Part shown: positions 43,776 to 55,770 of the stretch, piece after piece | Position numbering within the stretch: position 1 is the stretch's first letter | Layout: each line of letters begins with the position of its first letter | Assembly: GCA_028023455.1 (NCBI GenBank) | Contig: JAQFVV010000183.1 | Location: forward strand, 248,001 to 312,000 | DNA: 64,000 bases | DNA from: Epiperipatus broadwayi | Lineage: Eukaryota; Onychophora; Udeonychophora; Euonychophora; Peripatidae | Direction: 5' to 3' | Position numbers and translations under genes: made by a program | Notes under the pieces: model-generated | Told to the model about the DNA's origin: nothing | Seen by the model: the letters and a program-made list of their open reading frames with translations, nothing else | The model's database searches: none

Positions 43776-44647
43776 AGGAATAGTATTTGGTTGTTTTCAA
43801 TGTATTTATGTTGTGACTTGGATTGACAGTTTACTAGTATTTAACATAACTAATTGAATATTAAAGTATGGTATACATGTGAAGGATGATTACTTTCATA
43901 TCAGATTATTAGTTGTATTTTAAGGCAATAGAAACTAAATTCCAAAGGGAAGATTTGGGTTTAAATTTATCTAATGTTAGTAGTTTCCATTGTATTTCAA
44001 ATTTACCTGAAAAGCTTGAATCAAAATTAGACAAAATCTCAATTATTGTGTGTATTATCAATATTATAACTTTAATAACTATCTGAAACTTTTACATCAG
44101 TTTATTGCAATTATTTGCATTAGCAGATTGAGATAGTCAGAATAAGATTCACCCATGTGGATTGATCAGATCTTTATCATCATCAGAAGTTGTCAAATTA
44201 GTGATGAATTGTGCATTCACCAATGGCTAACATTACTGATATTTCTAGATTTAAAAGAAACACAGAAATTACATTCTATAGGCTGTTGTTTTTTTCCTGT
44301 CAAAAAATCAATAATTTTTACTTCCTCATTATTGAAAGAAAATTTAAATAAGTGGATAAAACTGTTTCCATGTAAAAGCTTGGACCATGAATTGCCTTTT
44401 CTTTTTTGTCAGAGCAAATCCAGTCAAAAATTTCAGAATAAGATTAGAAACATTTATAAATGTATGTGTGTTGTAACATGAGGTTGTAACTGATCATATT
44501 TTATATTCATCATCACCTTTAATATCCATCTCTGAATTAATGTTTGATCAAGTAATCTCTTTCAAATAATGACATTTCAGTTTTAAAATTTGAATGATAA
44601 AATAAAGGAATAATTTCAATTATGCCACCAAGTTTAGTAATCTAATA
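43776..44647. other. A+T-rich spacer with an unassigned frame
   Basis: A 108-residue plus frame at 44155-44481 starts MWIDQIFIIIRSCQISDELC and includes LSKPFLFCQSKSS-like residues. It has no motif I recognise, no conservation evidence and no clear splice signals, so I do not call a gene. Confidence 0.35.
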
Positions 44648-44655
44648 CTGTACTG

Positions 44656-45053
44656 CAGGGGTCCCCAACCCTATGCCCATGGGCACCATGGTGCCCACAG
44701 ACCATTTTATGTGTGCCCACCGCTATCCGAACACAATAAAAAATTATTTATCTGATACAAATAAATTTAATTTTTAAATTTTCTTATAAATTATTGTATT
44801 ATATTGTAATCAAATTGTAGGGCATACTATACTTTTACAGCGTAAAAATATAAACGTTAATTATATGTTAAAATTTTATTTTTGAAATAAATATTTTTTT
44901 TTACATTATGTGTATTATTAACAATATCCAACTATAAATTTATATTGAAAAAATAAGTGGTGCCCACCACTTGGTTGAAAAAATAAATGGTGCCTGCCAC
45001 TTGGCCGGTATTATAGAATGTACTCTTAAGTGCAAAAAGGTTGGGGACCTCTG
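44656..45053. mobile_element. hAT MITE with CAGGGGTCCCCAAC termini
   Basis: 398 bp. TIRs CAGGGGTCCCCAACC at the left and GGTTGGGGACCTCTG at the right. A perfect 8-bp target duplication CTGTACTG at 44648-44655 and 45054-45061 identifies a hAT element. Subterminal GTGCCCACAGACC and repeated GGTGCCCACCACTTGG / GGTGCCTGCCACTTGG may be transposase-binding repeats. The centre is A+T-rich filler. Different family from the SPIN-like copy. Confidence 0.85.
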
Positions 45054-45061
45054 CTGTACTG

Positions 45062-45641
45062 TAATTCAAGAACTTAAGAGATGTGCTGAGAGACCAATTT
45101 ATATGAGGGATGAAGGATCACAGTGTGATAGTTAAGCTGTTAATGTAAAAGGACACTTTTCAGCTTTGAAAAATCCCATGAATTCTTAACCAAAACCTCA
45201 GCTTATTAAATGACTCTGCTGAAGAAATCTCACTACAAATTTAACTTGATCAGCGAGAAATATAGTATAGACAAATGCCCATTTGTTAAAAAAAAGAATT
45301 GAACTTCCAGTTAAGATAAGCTTAAAAACTACTCAAATAAATAGTCCAATAAAGCTTGATTTAAGTACAATAAAAAGCAGCACATACCCTGAATATTCAT
45401 AAATATACAAATTTGCATCAATATTACTTTCTTGACAAACAAAAAACAGCAAGTTGGATAGAAAAATATTGGAGTTCTTTTTTTAAAACTCCTATGGCTA
45501 GTGTTAGATCTTATAAGGTTAATGTAATCATTGTTAAACTCTCTTAGACTTGTATCATTAGTAATGACTTGCTGATATTAATGGAATATGGCCGATTGGG
45601 TCAAAAAATATTTAGGTTGACATAAAGGTTGACATAAATAA

Positions 45642-45680
<39 letters not shown>

Positions 45681-47718
45681 TGCAGCAGTAAGATAATAAC
45701 AGATTATCAAAGTAGCCAAATTTATCCTTTTAGAGATGTAAGAGAAAAATTACATTGCTTAGAAACACTATATTTACCTTTATAGTGACTATAAAGATCA
45801 AAGCAATTTATTAGGATATGTTGTGTTTGGTCAATCAAATTATGCAATATTTAAAATAAGCCAGGTCACAAAAACAATAAATGTAAAAAAGAACTATATG
45901 CTTTCCATTGAACTAGGATATATTTAATAGAGGAATCAATCAATCTTCAGTTTATTAACATTGTAGATTTAAACACAAATGTGGGTAAGCATGAAATATG
46001 TTGCTTGTTGCAACACTGGCAATTTCAGATTCCAAATGAATATGTCCATTAAAGTCAACTAAATAAAAGTCTAAAAAAAAACTGCATAAAGCTATAAGAT
46101 TCACATGCAGGAGATCTTGATGAATGCATTGTCAGTGACTAAACATGGTGATTCTTCATGAGGGTTCCTTTTAATTGCTAAAATAGTTACATAGTTATGA
46201 CCCAATCTTGGTATTGTTAAGTTAAACTAAAGCATATCAGCAAAGAATAAAACCTGTACACAACAGCAAAATGAAATAGAAAAATACTGATAGGAAACTG
46301 AGAAGTATGCAGTTTTGTTCAGTGAAGTCAGCAAATTATTTCCAGCAACAATTATATATGCAAAGGGATATTGATAATAATGGTTTTCTAAAACTTTATA
46401 TGAACAGCACTACAATAGACACAGAAACCAATTACAGATCATTATGAAGATGAAGCATACTGCAGCAATGGAGAATTCACCAGATCAGATAATGATGACC
46501 TTAGCATAATATGAGTTCCTGGAGGAAGGGATTCAAGATCTTAATTTCTGACCAGAGAAGTAATGAAATCAGAACAGAATGATAAATAAACAAAAAAGAC
46601 AATTTAGACCTCTATTAGATTATCATGAGAATTGTATGTTCCAGAGTTATTTTCAATCAGGGAAAAGAAATGTCAACAATGGATCCATTGAACTGTAAAG
46701 AACTGTGTGGAATTGGATCAGAAGCTGTATCTGAACAAAGAAATATTAACAAATATACTTTTGGTCAACAGAACACATAAAGGCAATCCAACAATTTCAT
46801 CAATGAGTCTTTTGGTATGTGTAAACAATGAGAATTGCCAATTCCTCAACAAGCTTAGCTAGAGAAAGAATTTAAAATATCTCTGTCAGGAACCCCTCCC
46901 CAAACCCCTGACCATGGTTTCATGCTTTGGCACTCCTCAGAGAGGTGTCAGGGTAAGTTCAGACACTAGATGTAAAAATACCAACCCAAAACCAGCATTT
47001 AACTAAAAGTTATCTATTGAGTGGAAAATCTGAAATTTTCAGACACCTACATGTATTCAAACCCAGCTATCCAATTCAAATAGCTATATGAGGCTGCTAA
47101 ATCTTCAGTCATACCATATATTAGTATTCTTAGCAATATAACATTGCATAAGACTTAGCTTAAGAGAATAGGGTCTTGTGATCTATGACTCATATTTTGA
47201 CTATTTTGGTATGTGTGTATCTATAAATTCATATGTCCATTTTACTTACAAAATAATCATTCACTTGATTGGTATTAATATTGAAAAATAACTTTCTACT
47301 GAAGTGTAAGTCATGGTGATATTATGGCACATGTAAGCTTAAAGTAGAAGCCACTGGTAAAAGATTAGTAAGCTTTTAGTGAATTCAAGCCAAAGTGGCT
47401 GGAATTGATAGATATTATTTTTGAGTATGTCATTGTATTGCTCTTGCCTAGCTTTTTGTTTCTAGTGACAATTCAATGCTTATAAATTTATTAGGTCTTG
47501 AAAATGATGAATTTAATGAATTTGTGTGATAATAAATATTAAATATATAAATACCTTTTATATTGATTTATTCCATTTAATTGTATCTTGTGTATAGTAA
47601 TTCAAATTATCTACATAGTGAAGTGGTTTCTTTTTTCTTTATAACCTAATGCTGGGTGCACATTCAGTGAAGTTTTCCATAATCATAGTGTATATAGTAT
47701 ATGCACATATTTTGTGCT
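45062..47718. other. Unassigned region, possibly ancient repeats
   Basis: Less extreme composition at 46.3-47.1 kb, and a (TA)n at 45641-45677, but no confident coding. A small GC-richer patch at 46895-46950 encodes CFGTPQRGVRV, reminiscent of the GTPQGGV box of LINE RTs, and is followed by a splice-donor-like AGGGTAAGTTC. Without flanking motifs I cannot assign it. Confidence 0.35.
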
Positions 47719-47946
<228 letters not shown>

Positions 47947-48289
47947 GTTATAAAACATGATAAAGATTATTAAAAAAATATATGTTATGAAACCTTATAC
48001 TTTTAGAACATTTTGAATAGATGTGTAAATGTAGTTAAAAGTCAATCAAAATTAGGTTTGAAATGGGCATTAGATAATTGGAACATTTAAAAATTATGTT
48101 AGAATTGTGAATGAGAGTTTATAAAGGGTGGAAGAGGGAAGTAGAATATTCATTTATATAAGTATATAAAAATATATGTATTTTTATTTATATAGTTTTT
48201 AAAAAAATTACGTATTATTTTGTCATTTATTTATATGTTTATATGTATAATGTTAATTTTATTATTGAAGATGAAATAATGTCCAATAG

Positions 48290-49265
48290 GTAGAGGAAGT
48301 GTAATTAATAAGTTATGTGTTAGTAAAGGGGTATTAGATTATTTAGAAAAAGTACAAAGGGAAATAGGGAGACATGCATTGGATGCAGATGTGTGGACAT
48401 CAAGGAAGATAATTCAAGGAGAAATGGGATGGTCAAGTTATTATATGAGAGATGCAAAAAGTAAAATAAAAATGTTTGGTAGGTTGCAGTTTATGGATAA
48501 TAAAAGAATAGCTAAAATAGTTTTTAATTGGGTTATGAGTAAAGGGCAGGCAACAAGATGAGTAGATGAGTGAGAAAGGTAATGTGATATGCAGTAGATT
48601 TGGATAAAGAATTTATATCAGTATATTTATGCAAAAGGTGGGAAGATTGTGTTAGGAAAATTATTGAGTGTTATAGTGGTAAGGAATGGGATAAAAGAAT
48701 AGATGTATTAATAAAGAATAGGGAGTTGGAGAGATGGAGAACTAGTATGGAGAGTAAAAAGAGTTTAAATATATATAGAAATAAATGAAACATTGGGTGT
48801 GAGTTAATTTATGATAATAGCAAGGAAAGTAGTTTATTGTTTAAGGCTCGAATGGGTTCTTTAGCATCAAGAGAATATACATGTAAATGGAAAAATATGG
48901 ATGATTTAGTTTGCAAATTGTGTAAGGCAAGCATAGAAAATATTGGGCATTTGTTAATTGAATGTAAATGCTTGGAAGCAGAAAGGGTACAAATAATGAA
49001 GTTATGGAATAATAAATATGAACAAAGTGATTATACAAAAAGTGGGTTATTGTTTTTTATGCTGGATTTGGGGAAAGATAAAGGGATTTTGATATAAAGG
49101 CCATAGAGTTGACAAAGTTTATGTTGTGTAAATGGGTAGGAGCAGATTATGGAAAAACTTAGGGTGGGGAATGGAAAGGGAAGGTAAAGTGGCTATCAGG
49201 TTTCTCTGGGAGTTGTTGAGAGATTCCTGATTCCGTTTAAGGAGAAGTCACATCACATCACATGT
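48290..49265 (+). pseudogene. L3 LINE C-terminal fragment (jockey/CR1-like)
   Basis: The plus strand encodes, with a few frameshifts, YLEKVQREIGRHALDADVWT and IIQGEMGWSSYYMRDAKSK with KMFGRLQFMDNKRIAKIVF. This is the post-RT pattern LE-x-x-Q...GE-x-GW...R. It continues RWEDCVRKIIE, LIKNRELERWRTSMESKK, and KWKNMDDLVCKLCKASIENI with HLLIECKCLEAERVQIMKLW, a CxxC...HxxxxC zinc-knuckle. The 3' end is TCACATCACATCACATG after CTTAAGGAGAAG-type sequence, the same tail as the 31.99 kb copy. RT catalytic motifs are missing (5' truncation). Stops near 48560 and frame changes near 48590 and 48790 make it dead. Confidence 0.75.
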
Positions 49266-49803
49266 GTTGTAAAAACATTATGTCTTGTAAAGGTTTCAAT
49301 AAGAGATGAAAGCCAGATTGATAATTAAATAATTGTAAATATAATTAGTTGTTTGTTTCAATTTTATTTAGATTGATTATTATATTAAATATATATCTAT
49401 AACAACACTGTGGACAAATAATTTTTATATTGGATATTTGACCATTGTATATATCTTATGTACGTTTTCAGGCTTATTTTTGTTTCTGAATTATCAACCA
49501 TTTTTATATATGTGAATAACTTATTATATATATATGTGTGTGTGTGTTAAGCTGTATGCATGTGTGTTTTAAAATTTTTTAGCAAACCTTTTTTAGATTT
49601 AAAGATTGAATGTATAATATTGTATATTTATTTCGATAAACACTAACTACAATGCATTTGTGTAAATAAGCAAGCATTCAATTAAAACTGGGTATTGCAA
49701 ACTGAACTGGCACTATTTGTTATTAGGTAGCATGATTTTAGTTTACAATTGTCAGTTTTAATTAGTTGGTTGCCTAATTACATCACGACTCAACTTTATT
49801 TAA
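49266..49803. other. A+T-rich spacer, nothing recognised
   Basis: Short (TA)n(TG)n at 49525-49548. No features supported. Confidence 0.4.
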
Positions 49804-50090
49804 ATCATCACCATCAACCATTATTAAGCCCCTGCAGGATGAAGGTCTCTCCAAATTCAATCCATCTTCTATGATCTCTAACCTCATTTCTCCCCCCATC
49901 ATCCTCGCATAATTCCTTATTTTATCCATATATCTCATGTGTTCTCTTTCTGATTCTTTTACTATCTTTTAGAATCCACTTTAAGAATTCAATTGTCTAT
50001 CTATTATCGTCTTTTCTAGCAATATGTCCATCCCAACTCCACTTCAGTCTCATAATTCTTTCAACGATGTCAGTAGCATCTGTTTGTTTA
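49804..50090 (-). pseudogene. RTE LINE 3' fragment
   Basis: Tail ATCATCACCATCAACCATTA, then CTGCAGGATGAAGGTCTCTC, CAATCCATCTTCTATGATCT, GCAATATGTCCATCCCAACT and TTCTTTCAACGATGTCAGTA, collinear with 8.25-8.53 kb. Moderately diverged and 5'-truncated. Confidence 0.8.
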
Positions 50091-50238
50091 ATTTAATAAA
50101 CGCATAAAAATTCATATTACACGTTCTATATTTACATACATATATGTATATCCACAAGTGTATGTGTAGGTTTTATACTTTTTAAATAATATTTTGCTTT
50201 ATTATCTTGCTTATCTCTTTTTTTTTTTTTACTTTTAG

Positions 50239-50319
50239 GCCAAAACACCTGAGCAGTGGGAAGCTTCTGACAAACGTATTCCAAAATCTCCTCCATGTCA
50301 AGGCGGAATGGGTCGCTGA
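50239..50319 (+). CDS. Candidate 3'-terminal coding exon of a host gene
   Basis: A long pyrimidine run (TCTTTTTTTTTTTTACTTTTAG) ends in AG at 50237-50238, a strong splice acceptor. The sequence that follows is much richer in G and C than its surroundings and reads from its first base as 26 codons, AKTPEQWEASDKRIPKSPPC then QGGMGR and a TGA. Codon use and mixed composition look like real protein rather than translated spacer. An AATAAA at 50475-50480 is a plausible poly(A) signal. Upstream exons are not identifiable, so the gene presumably lies beyond long introns to the left, possibly outside the window. Protein family not recognised. Alternatives: a pseudo-exon, or a fragment of an unrecognised element. 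The 62-residue frame overlapping it in another phase is a shadow. Confidence 0.45.
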   Translation, partial: AKTPEQWEASDKRIPKSPPCQGGMGR

Positions 50320-51168
50320 AGCTGTTATTGAATTTTTAATTATTGCTAATAGCAGTTCTTACAAAAAAAAAAAAAAACCCACTTTGATTGCATAATTCAT
50401 GTATCTATTTCTCTGAAATAATTTTATAATAATTTAGAAATTGGATGATAGCAATAAGCTTAATGAATTTGACAAATAAATGCAAATGCATATTTTTATC
50501 TTACGGAGAAGATAAATGAAACAATATAATGAAAATTTAATTAAGCAACTGCAATCTGTGTTAATTAAATTGATAAAAAAGCAAAATACAGGTGAGTTTG
50601 TCAATTGATTCTTTAATTAATGCCATGAAAATTGCTTGAGTAAGCCTGGAGTATTTTTTAATTATTGTAATTATTTTTTTGATGTTTGGTATATAAATCA
50701 GAAACTCCAATTAATCTAACAATGTGATATTAATAATTGGTTTTAGCAGTATGTAAATTTAATGTGAAGTATTTTGATCATTAAGCTGCCGCTACAATCC
50801 AAGTTGCTTCTTTCATAGTTCATTTAAACTTATGTTGGGAATGGAATTTTTTTTGCAAATCTATTTTTAAATTCAATGTTCGCATTCTTATTTAATCAGG
50901 AATTAATAAATAAAGTATTTAAAAAGGTTTTGTTTGATATCATTAACCCACTCATTGTAATGAACTTAGATCGCAATGCTTAAATTTGAAATGGAAGTAA
51001 CTATCTCCTACTGAGTTACGTAATCATCAAAAAGAGCGAAGAATGATTGACGTTACATAATTCAATGCTGATAGTTATTTGCGTTTCACAATCACAGATA
51101 AAAAAAAGTTATGATTATTTATTTTTATTAAAAATATATAACTGCAATTGTCTGAAGAAATAGTTTTG
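50320..51168. other. Presumed 3' UTR then spacer
   Basis: If the exon is real, 50320-50500 would be its 3' UTR (poly-A run at 50360, AATAAA at 50475). Beyond that no features are supported. Confidence 0.35.
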
Positions 51169-51180
51169 AAAGTTGTTATA

Positions 51181-51287
51181 GCGGCAAGCGTTGGTGGCCG
51201 AGTGGTCAGCACAGCCGCCTTACAAGCAGTTGTCCCGGGTTTGAGGGTTCGCTTCCCGGCCGATGCTTTGACACATGGAAAAAAAAA
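51181..51287 (+). repeat. tRNA-Gly-derived SINE, copy 2
   Basis: CAAGCGTTGGTGGCCGAGTG, GTCAGCACAGCCGCC, anticodon region CTTACAAGCAG, then GGGTTCGCTTCCCGGCC after a small insertion (TTTGAGG), ATGCTTTGACACATGG and a poly(A) tail. A perfect 12-bp target duplication AAAGTTGTTATA is at 51169-51180 and 51285-51296. The A and B boxes are close to the Pol III consensus. Confidence 0.85.
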
Positions 51288-51299
51288 GTTGTTATAAGA

Positions 51300-51950
51300 G
51301 ACTTTAGAAGATTTATATTTTTTACGCATCTGTTTTATTGTATTTGGTTCTAATACATAAAGTCGATTACAAAAGAGATGGTGTGATTATATTAAATATG
51401 AAATATTACAAATTATATACTTGTGCCTAAATTTAATTACAAAAAAAAATTAAATGATTAACAGAGACGTAGTTTCTAAGATACATCTTCTCATCTCTTA
51501 TGATGTACCTTAATAATATTTAAATAGTAATCATATCTTCACATAAAGAAGAAAAATAAAATAAGAGCGATAGCTTTATTTACGGCGGTGAAATTTTAGT
51601 CTTCATTAAAATCATTATGGTTATCTATGATTGCTAAATATTTGATAGTACATTTTATTTAATTAATTGAGAATAAAACTTCCAATTAAACAAATAATAT
51701 GTTTAAATGCGCTAAGATGCAGGCAATTGTGAAGCTAAATATAAATGGTTGTTGAAGATTTGTACAGTATTGTTATATCTACTATATATTCTTTATTAAC
51801 TTTTAACTAACACTGATTTACTTATGCTTTAAAGATGACCATCTTTTGTCACATAAATAAATTGACATTAATACAGAAAGTATAGTTGTTATTTAAAACT
51901 TTGTTTAAAATGATTCTTTAAATCTTTGAAAGTTAAATTTATTTAATTAA
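51300..51950. other. A+T-rich spacer, nothing recognised
   Basis: No features supported. Confidence 0.4.
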
Positions 51951-51956
51951 TTAAAA

Positions 51957-52172
51957 ATATAGGGGATTTAAACTCAGTCCTTCAAGTCCCTTCACTATCC
52001 ACACTATCTCATACTACTGAAACACATGACCACACGCATGCAGAAAAGATAAATAATCACCAATATACGTATTTCATGCTAAACCAGCACTCATCAGTTG
52101 GTCCAGATTACTGTCTCCCATACATATGTGTAATCAGGGGCTTGAAAGTCTGAGTTCAAATCCCCTATATTT
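51957..52172. repeat. F1 unit (minus) bounded by inverted T-arm-like ends
   Basis: AGGGGATTTAAACTCAGTCC at the left and GTCTGAGTTCAAATCCCCT at the right are inverted copies of the same T-arm-like F1 terminus. A full minus-strand F1 unit lies between. The right side appears to be a fold-back whose second arm was deleted down to its end. AATATA/TATATT continues the symmetry outside. Confidence 0.7.
52055..52111 (-). ncRNA. Hammerhead ribozyme, F1 copy H (complete)
   Basis: Minus strand: outer stem I UAAUC/GAUUA (plus-strand 52107-52111 with 52055-52059), inner stem I ACCAA/UUGGU (five pairs). Core CUGAUGA (plus 52092-52098), stem II GUGCU/AGCAU with loop GGUUU, GAAA (plus 52073-52076). Stem III AUA/UAU with a 2-nt CG loop, and a UA cleavage site (U16.1-A17). 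In copies A and D the outer stem I is GAUC/GAUC; here the A-U replacement of a G-C pair is compensated on both strands. Confidence 0.85.
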
Positions 52173-52904
52173 ACAATTAGGCTTCAGATATAAGAGTTCC
52201 TGGTATTTCAAATCTTAATTAATTCAATTAAATGTACTTTCCAATATTCAGCAATCAAAAGTAATGAAGCCTAAAATTTCACCACCTGGACTAATACAAA
52301 AATACTGTGATCATTTACAACATGCACTCTTCAGTAAATATCATAAACCTACAATAATCGTTATACTAATGAGATAGAAATTATAATTTTGTTAAACACT
52401 TTTGTAATAATTTGAATATTATCTAAAACACAACACAATGAATCCACATAATACATGGCAGGGAATCATTTATAAAAGTAAATAAAAATAATGCTACCAA
52501 TTACATTTATTAAATTCCAACTTTAATTAAATATTGGGAAACACCTCATTTTCCAGTTGAAGTCTTTATTATTAAGAAAATGAAATATTAAACAGTTTGT
52601 AAACAAAATATGTAAATGGAGAGTATGATTTACACTTCAGACTCGATTTTCAGGTATTTCAGATTTGTAACACCTATGACATCTGGAGATTTGTCCATGG
52701 AATGTGTATATAGTGTCATAAATTTACCTGGAAGTGTTACATTGGCTGATTGACTGGATTTAATATCTATCTTGGAGGAGAGTTCTTAAATCTGAAACAT
52801 TTGTTTGGTGGTACATACATTAGACATATTACTTAAATCATTATATATATATACATACTTAAATATTTATTTCAGGTTATATAATTTAATAAATTTGTGT
52901 AATT

Positions 52905-52942
<38 letters not shown>

Positions 52943-54540
52943 AATATACACATATATATATATATATATATAAATTTGGTTACTTTTGGTTTGTTGATTG
53001 AAAGATGAATTATTATGCTTAGAATAGCAGTTGAAGAAATAGGAGATGTTGAACTCATACTTCTATCTGTGTTTTAAATTTTTATTAGTTAATTGGATTA
53101 AAAATTTAACCCAAAATTACTTTGTAATATATATAAAGTTATCTCTAGTTGTTTACATAAATGTAATCCTTAATTTCCATTGTTTACATCATTAAAATCA
53201 ATAAAAATATTTCATTTAACATACACAACTCTCTGAGGAAGATGAATTATTATTTACAGGATGTTCAAAGAAGATGTGAGCATCTCAATCTTTACATCTA
53301 TAGAAATAACTATGGATTTAAATCTTTATAATAACTTGTACTAGAAGTAAAAGAGGATTTTTTTCCTTCTATTTAAATTTAGCCAAGGAATCTATAATAG
53401 GTTATTAGAAATGAGCAAAAAGTTTAGACTTTGTGGCTGATTATTCCAAAGTATAAAATATAAAATGTGCTAAAACACATGAACACACAAAGCTGAAGAC
53501 AAAGAAATATTAATACAGATTGATACAAACTAAATATCTGCATTAGAGAAAACTTGTTTAGCCTTAGGACTATCAATTAGTAATTGAGTGTTTTCTAACA
53601 TTATCAAATGTAAACTTATTTCTGATTGTTTGCATGAATATAATCCCTTAATTTCTATGGTTGATATCATTAAATACCAAAAATGCACTCAGCTTTAGGT
53701 TATAAAGATGAAATAAACAATTTCACTATGTGTAAGAAGTAACATTTGCAAATACAAATGAAGGAAAAATTAATATTAATTTCATATATATATAGAACGA
53801 TGCTCTGTTTGAACTTGAAACTAATTGTTTTTATACATCTTCAAACATTGGAAATTTAGAGTATAAATTGATGAATACTTCAAAATTTCAATTTTAACAT
53901 TCACATTGCCCAAAATATCATGTTGATTTTAATTTCACATCTGTATATTTTTATTATATCAGTATATAAACTTAAAGTAATAGAATTTAATTTTTCAGTC
54001 ACTTTTATCCAAGATTCAATATTTCTAGTAAAAGTAAGTTGGTTATCTGTGTGGCAATCTTTTTTGCAAAGAATGAATGACAAAAATAATGAGAATCACT
54101 AAGCTTAACCAAGCTAACTTAAGTTTAGTAACTTAACAACTGGAAATACTACACAAATTGAAATATCCGAGAAGCTATAAGTGAGGGCAAAAGTTGACAA
54201 TTAGAAGCTTGTTGACGAATGATGATGTGAAATTTACAAAATGTGACAGTGTGACATTTTTATTACATAAAAATAAAAATTTGTTTTGTCAGACAATCAT
54301 TAATGCTCCACAGTTGGTATCTAAATAATTTTAATAAATAGTATATCTTTTTTTACTAACAAGTGTTTAATTTCACATCCCACAAAGTACTGTGCTACAT
54401 ATCACAATTTTCTGTATTCTGACTATTCCCCCTACAATCTGTCTTAATTATATATCTTGATTCAAATTCTTGGGGAAAAAAAATCAGAAAAAAAATTTTT
54501 TTAAACACAAATATACCACAATTCTTTAATTGAATAATAT
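52173..54540. other. A+T-rich spacer with TA tracts
   Basis: (TA)n tracts at about 52908-52940 and 52948-52971 form a large TA-rich dyad. Two similar segments (near 53080-53240 and 53590-53710: GTTTACAT(A)AATGTAATCC... and GTTTGCATGAATATAATCCC...) hint at an old duplication. No coding frame supported. Confidence 0.4.
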
Positions 54541-54544
54541 AATA

Positions 54545-54750
54545 ATAAGCTGACATTGATTGTGTATATGTGTGAGATGATAATCTGGATCAACTGATGA
54601 GTGCTGGTTTGGCACAAAATACATATATTGGTGATTATTTATCTTTTCAACATGTGTGTGATCAAGTGTGTCAGCAGTATGAGAAAGCATGGGTAGTTGA
54701 GGATTTGTGAATGTGTGAAAGTCTGAGTTCAAACTCCCTATATATTACAT
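54545..54750 (+). repeat. F1 repeat, copy I
   Basis: Full F1 unit from ATAAGCTGACATTGATTGTG to GTTCAAACTCCC. CUGAUGA is at 54594-54600 and stem II GUGC/GCAC is perfect, but GAAA has become AAAA, which should kill cleavage. Outer stem I AUAAUC/GAUUAU pairs over 6 bp, the same A-U/G-C covariation seen in copy H. The 68-residue minus frame here is a shadow. Confidence 0.7.
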
Positions 54751-55505
54751 ATTGGAGTGCAGGTATGAAAAAAGCCTGTACTGTAGAAAAATTTATATAC
54801 TAAAATCACTACTGCTGAAAATTAATTATTTAACTTATTAATCAGCTCTGTTGGTTTTTTTTTACTAATGACCATTATCAATCAGATACCCTTGATTGTA
54901 CAAATCCACTCAGAAGACATTTGTTGTTTTATATTGTCTTGAAAGATTGAATATGAATGGTCAGTACTTGCCTTGGAATTTGATTGGCCTATCAATTAGT
55001 ATCCTTTGGTTGTTCATCTTTTCATAAATGGCTCTTCAGTAAAATAACGGAGTGCATTATTGATGATAATTCAGGTGCTAAATATATGCTAGAAAGATTA
55101 TGATATGTTTTGTTTGTATATATAATTTATTAATTTATATAACAAATAATCATATCTTCAATAAAAAAATCCATTTATTGTAGTTCTTAATCCTTTTTTT
55201 GATTTTTAACTAAAATTGTGTGCGTCTGTATTTATATTTTTTTGTTGTTACTTAGTTAACTTTTTCTATGCTTTTTTTCATTTTTATCATTCTCTTTCAA
55301 TAATTGAACTATATTTTTTTTATTTAATTTCATTTAGTTTAGAATAATTGTAATTCAAAAATAAACTTTCGATGTGTGTACTAAGAAAAACTTATTTATT
55401 TTGGAATATGCTTACTTTATTTAAAATAGTATACTTAGCATGCTTTCAACTAGCTTGCAGATCCAATATCACAGCAGAAGCAAGTGTTTCTGCTATGATT
55501 ATAAC
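54751..55505. other. A+T-rich spacer, nothing recognised
   Basis: No features supported. Confidence 0.4.
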
Positions 55506-55509
55506 TACA

Positions 55510-55770
55510 AGCTATTTGAAAGGATTCTAACTCTTCCTACAGTATTGCCATGAAGTGCAAATCTTTGTAATCATTGAATGCAGTAAGGTTTTTTGCATAA
55601 AATCCCTATCTAGTGTCTACTCATCCAACATTCCCAGATTGGTATCTAGCTTGTGGCTTTCATCAGTGAGGAGGCTTGGATTGAGAGCACTGCACCAGCA
55701 CCTTAGGATTTAATCCAACTCTCCAGCAGTCATCTTTTACATATTTGGTTAAATTTTAAAGCTAGGAACC
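55510..55770 (-). repeat. F4 repeat, decayed single-arm copy
   Basis: Collinear on the minus strand with the centre and right arm of the F4 fold-back: GACTGCTGGAGAGTTGGATT, GGTGCTGGTGCAGTGCTC, CCTCCTCACTGATGAAAGCC, GTTGGATGAGTAGACAC and GGGATTTTATGCA. It ends at the CTACAGTATTG-like terminus. The hammerhead keeps CUGAUGA (plus-strand TCATCAG 55660-55666) and a pairable stem I (UCCUCA/UGGGAA, AUCC/GGAU), but GAAA is GAUA and GUC is AUC, so it should be inactive. Confidence 0.7.

Noticed and set aside
44155-44481. Possible 108-residue gene
   Set aside because: No motif, no codon-composition contrast with flanks, and no splice or promoter evidence.
46890-46960. GTPQRGV box plus splice-donor-like sequence
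   Set aside because: A single short resemblance to a LINE RT motif, without the neighbouring YADD or fingers motifs.
54526-54732. 68-residue minus frame
   Set aside because: It is the antisense of an F1 repeat copy.
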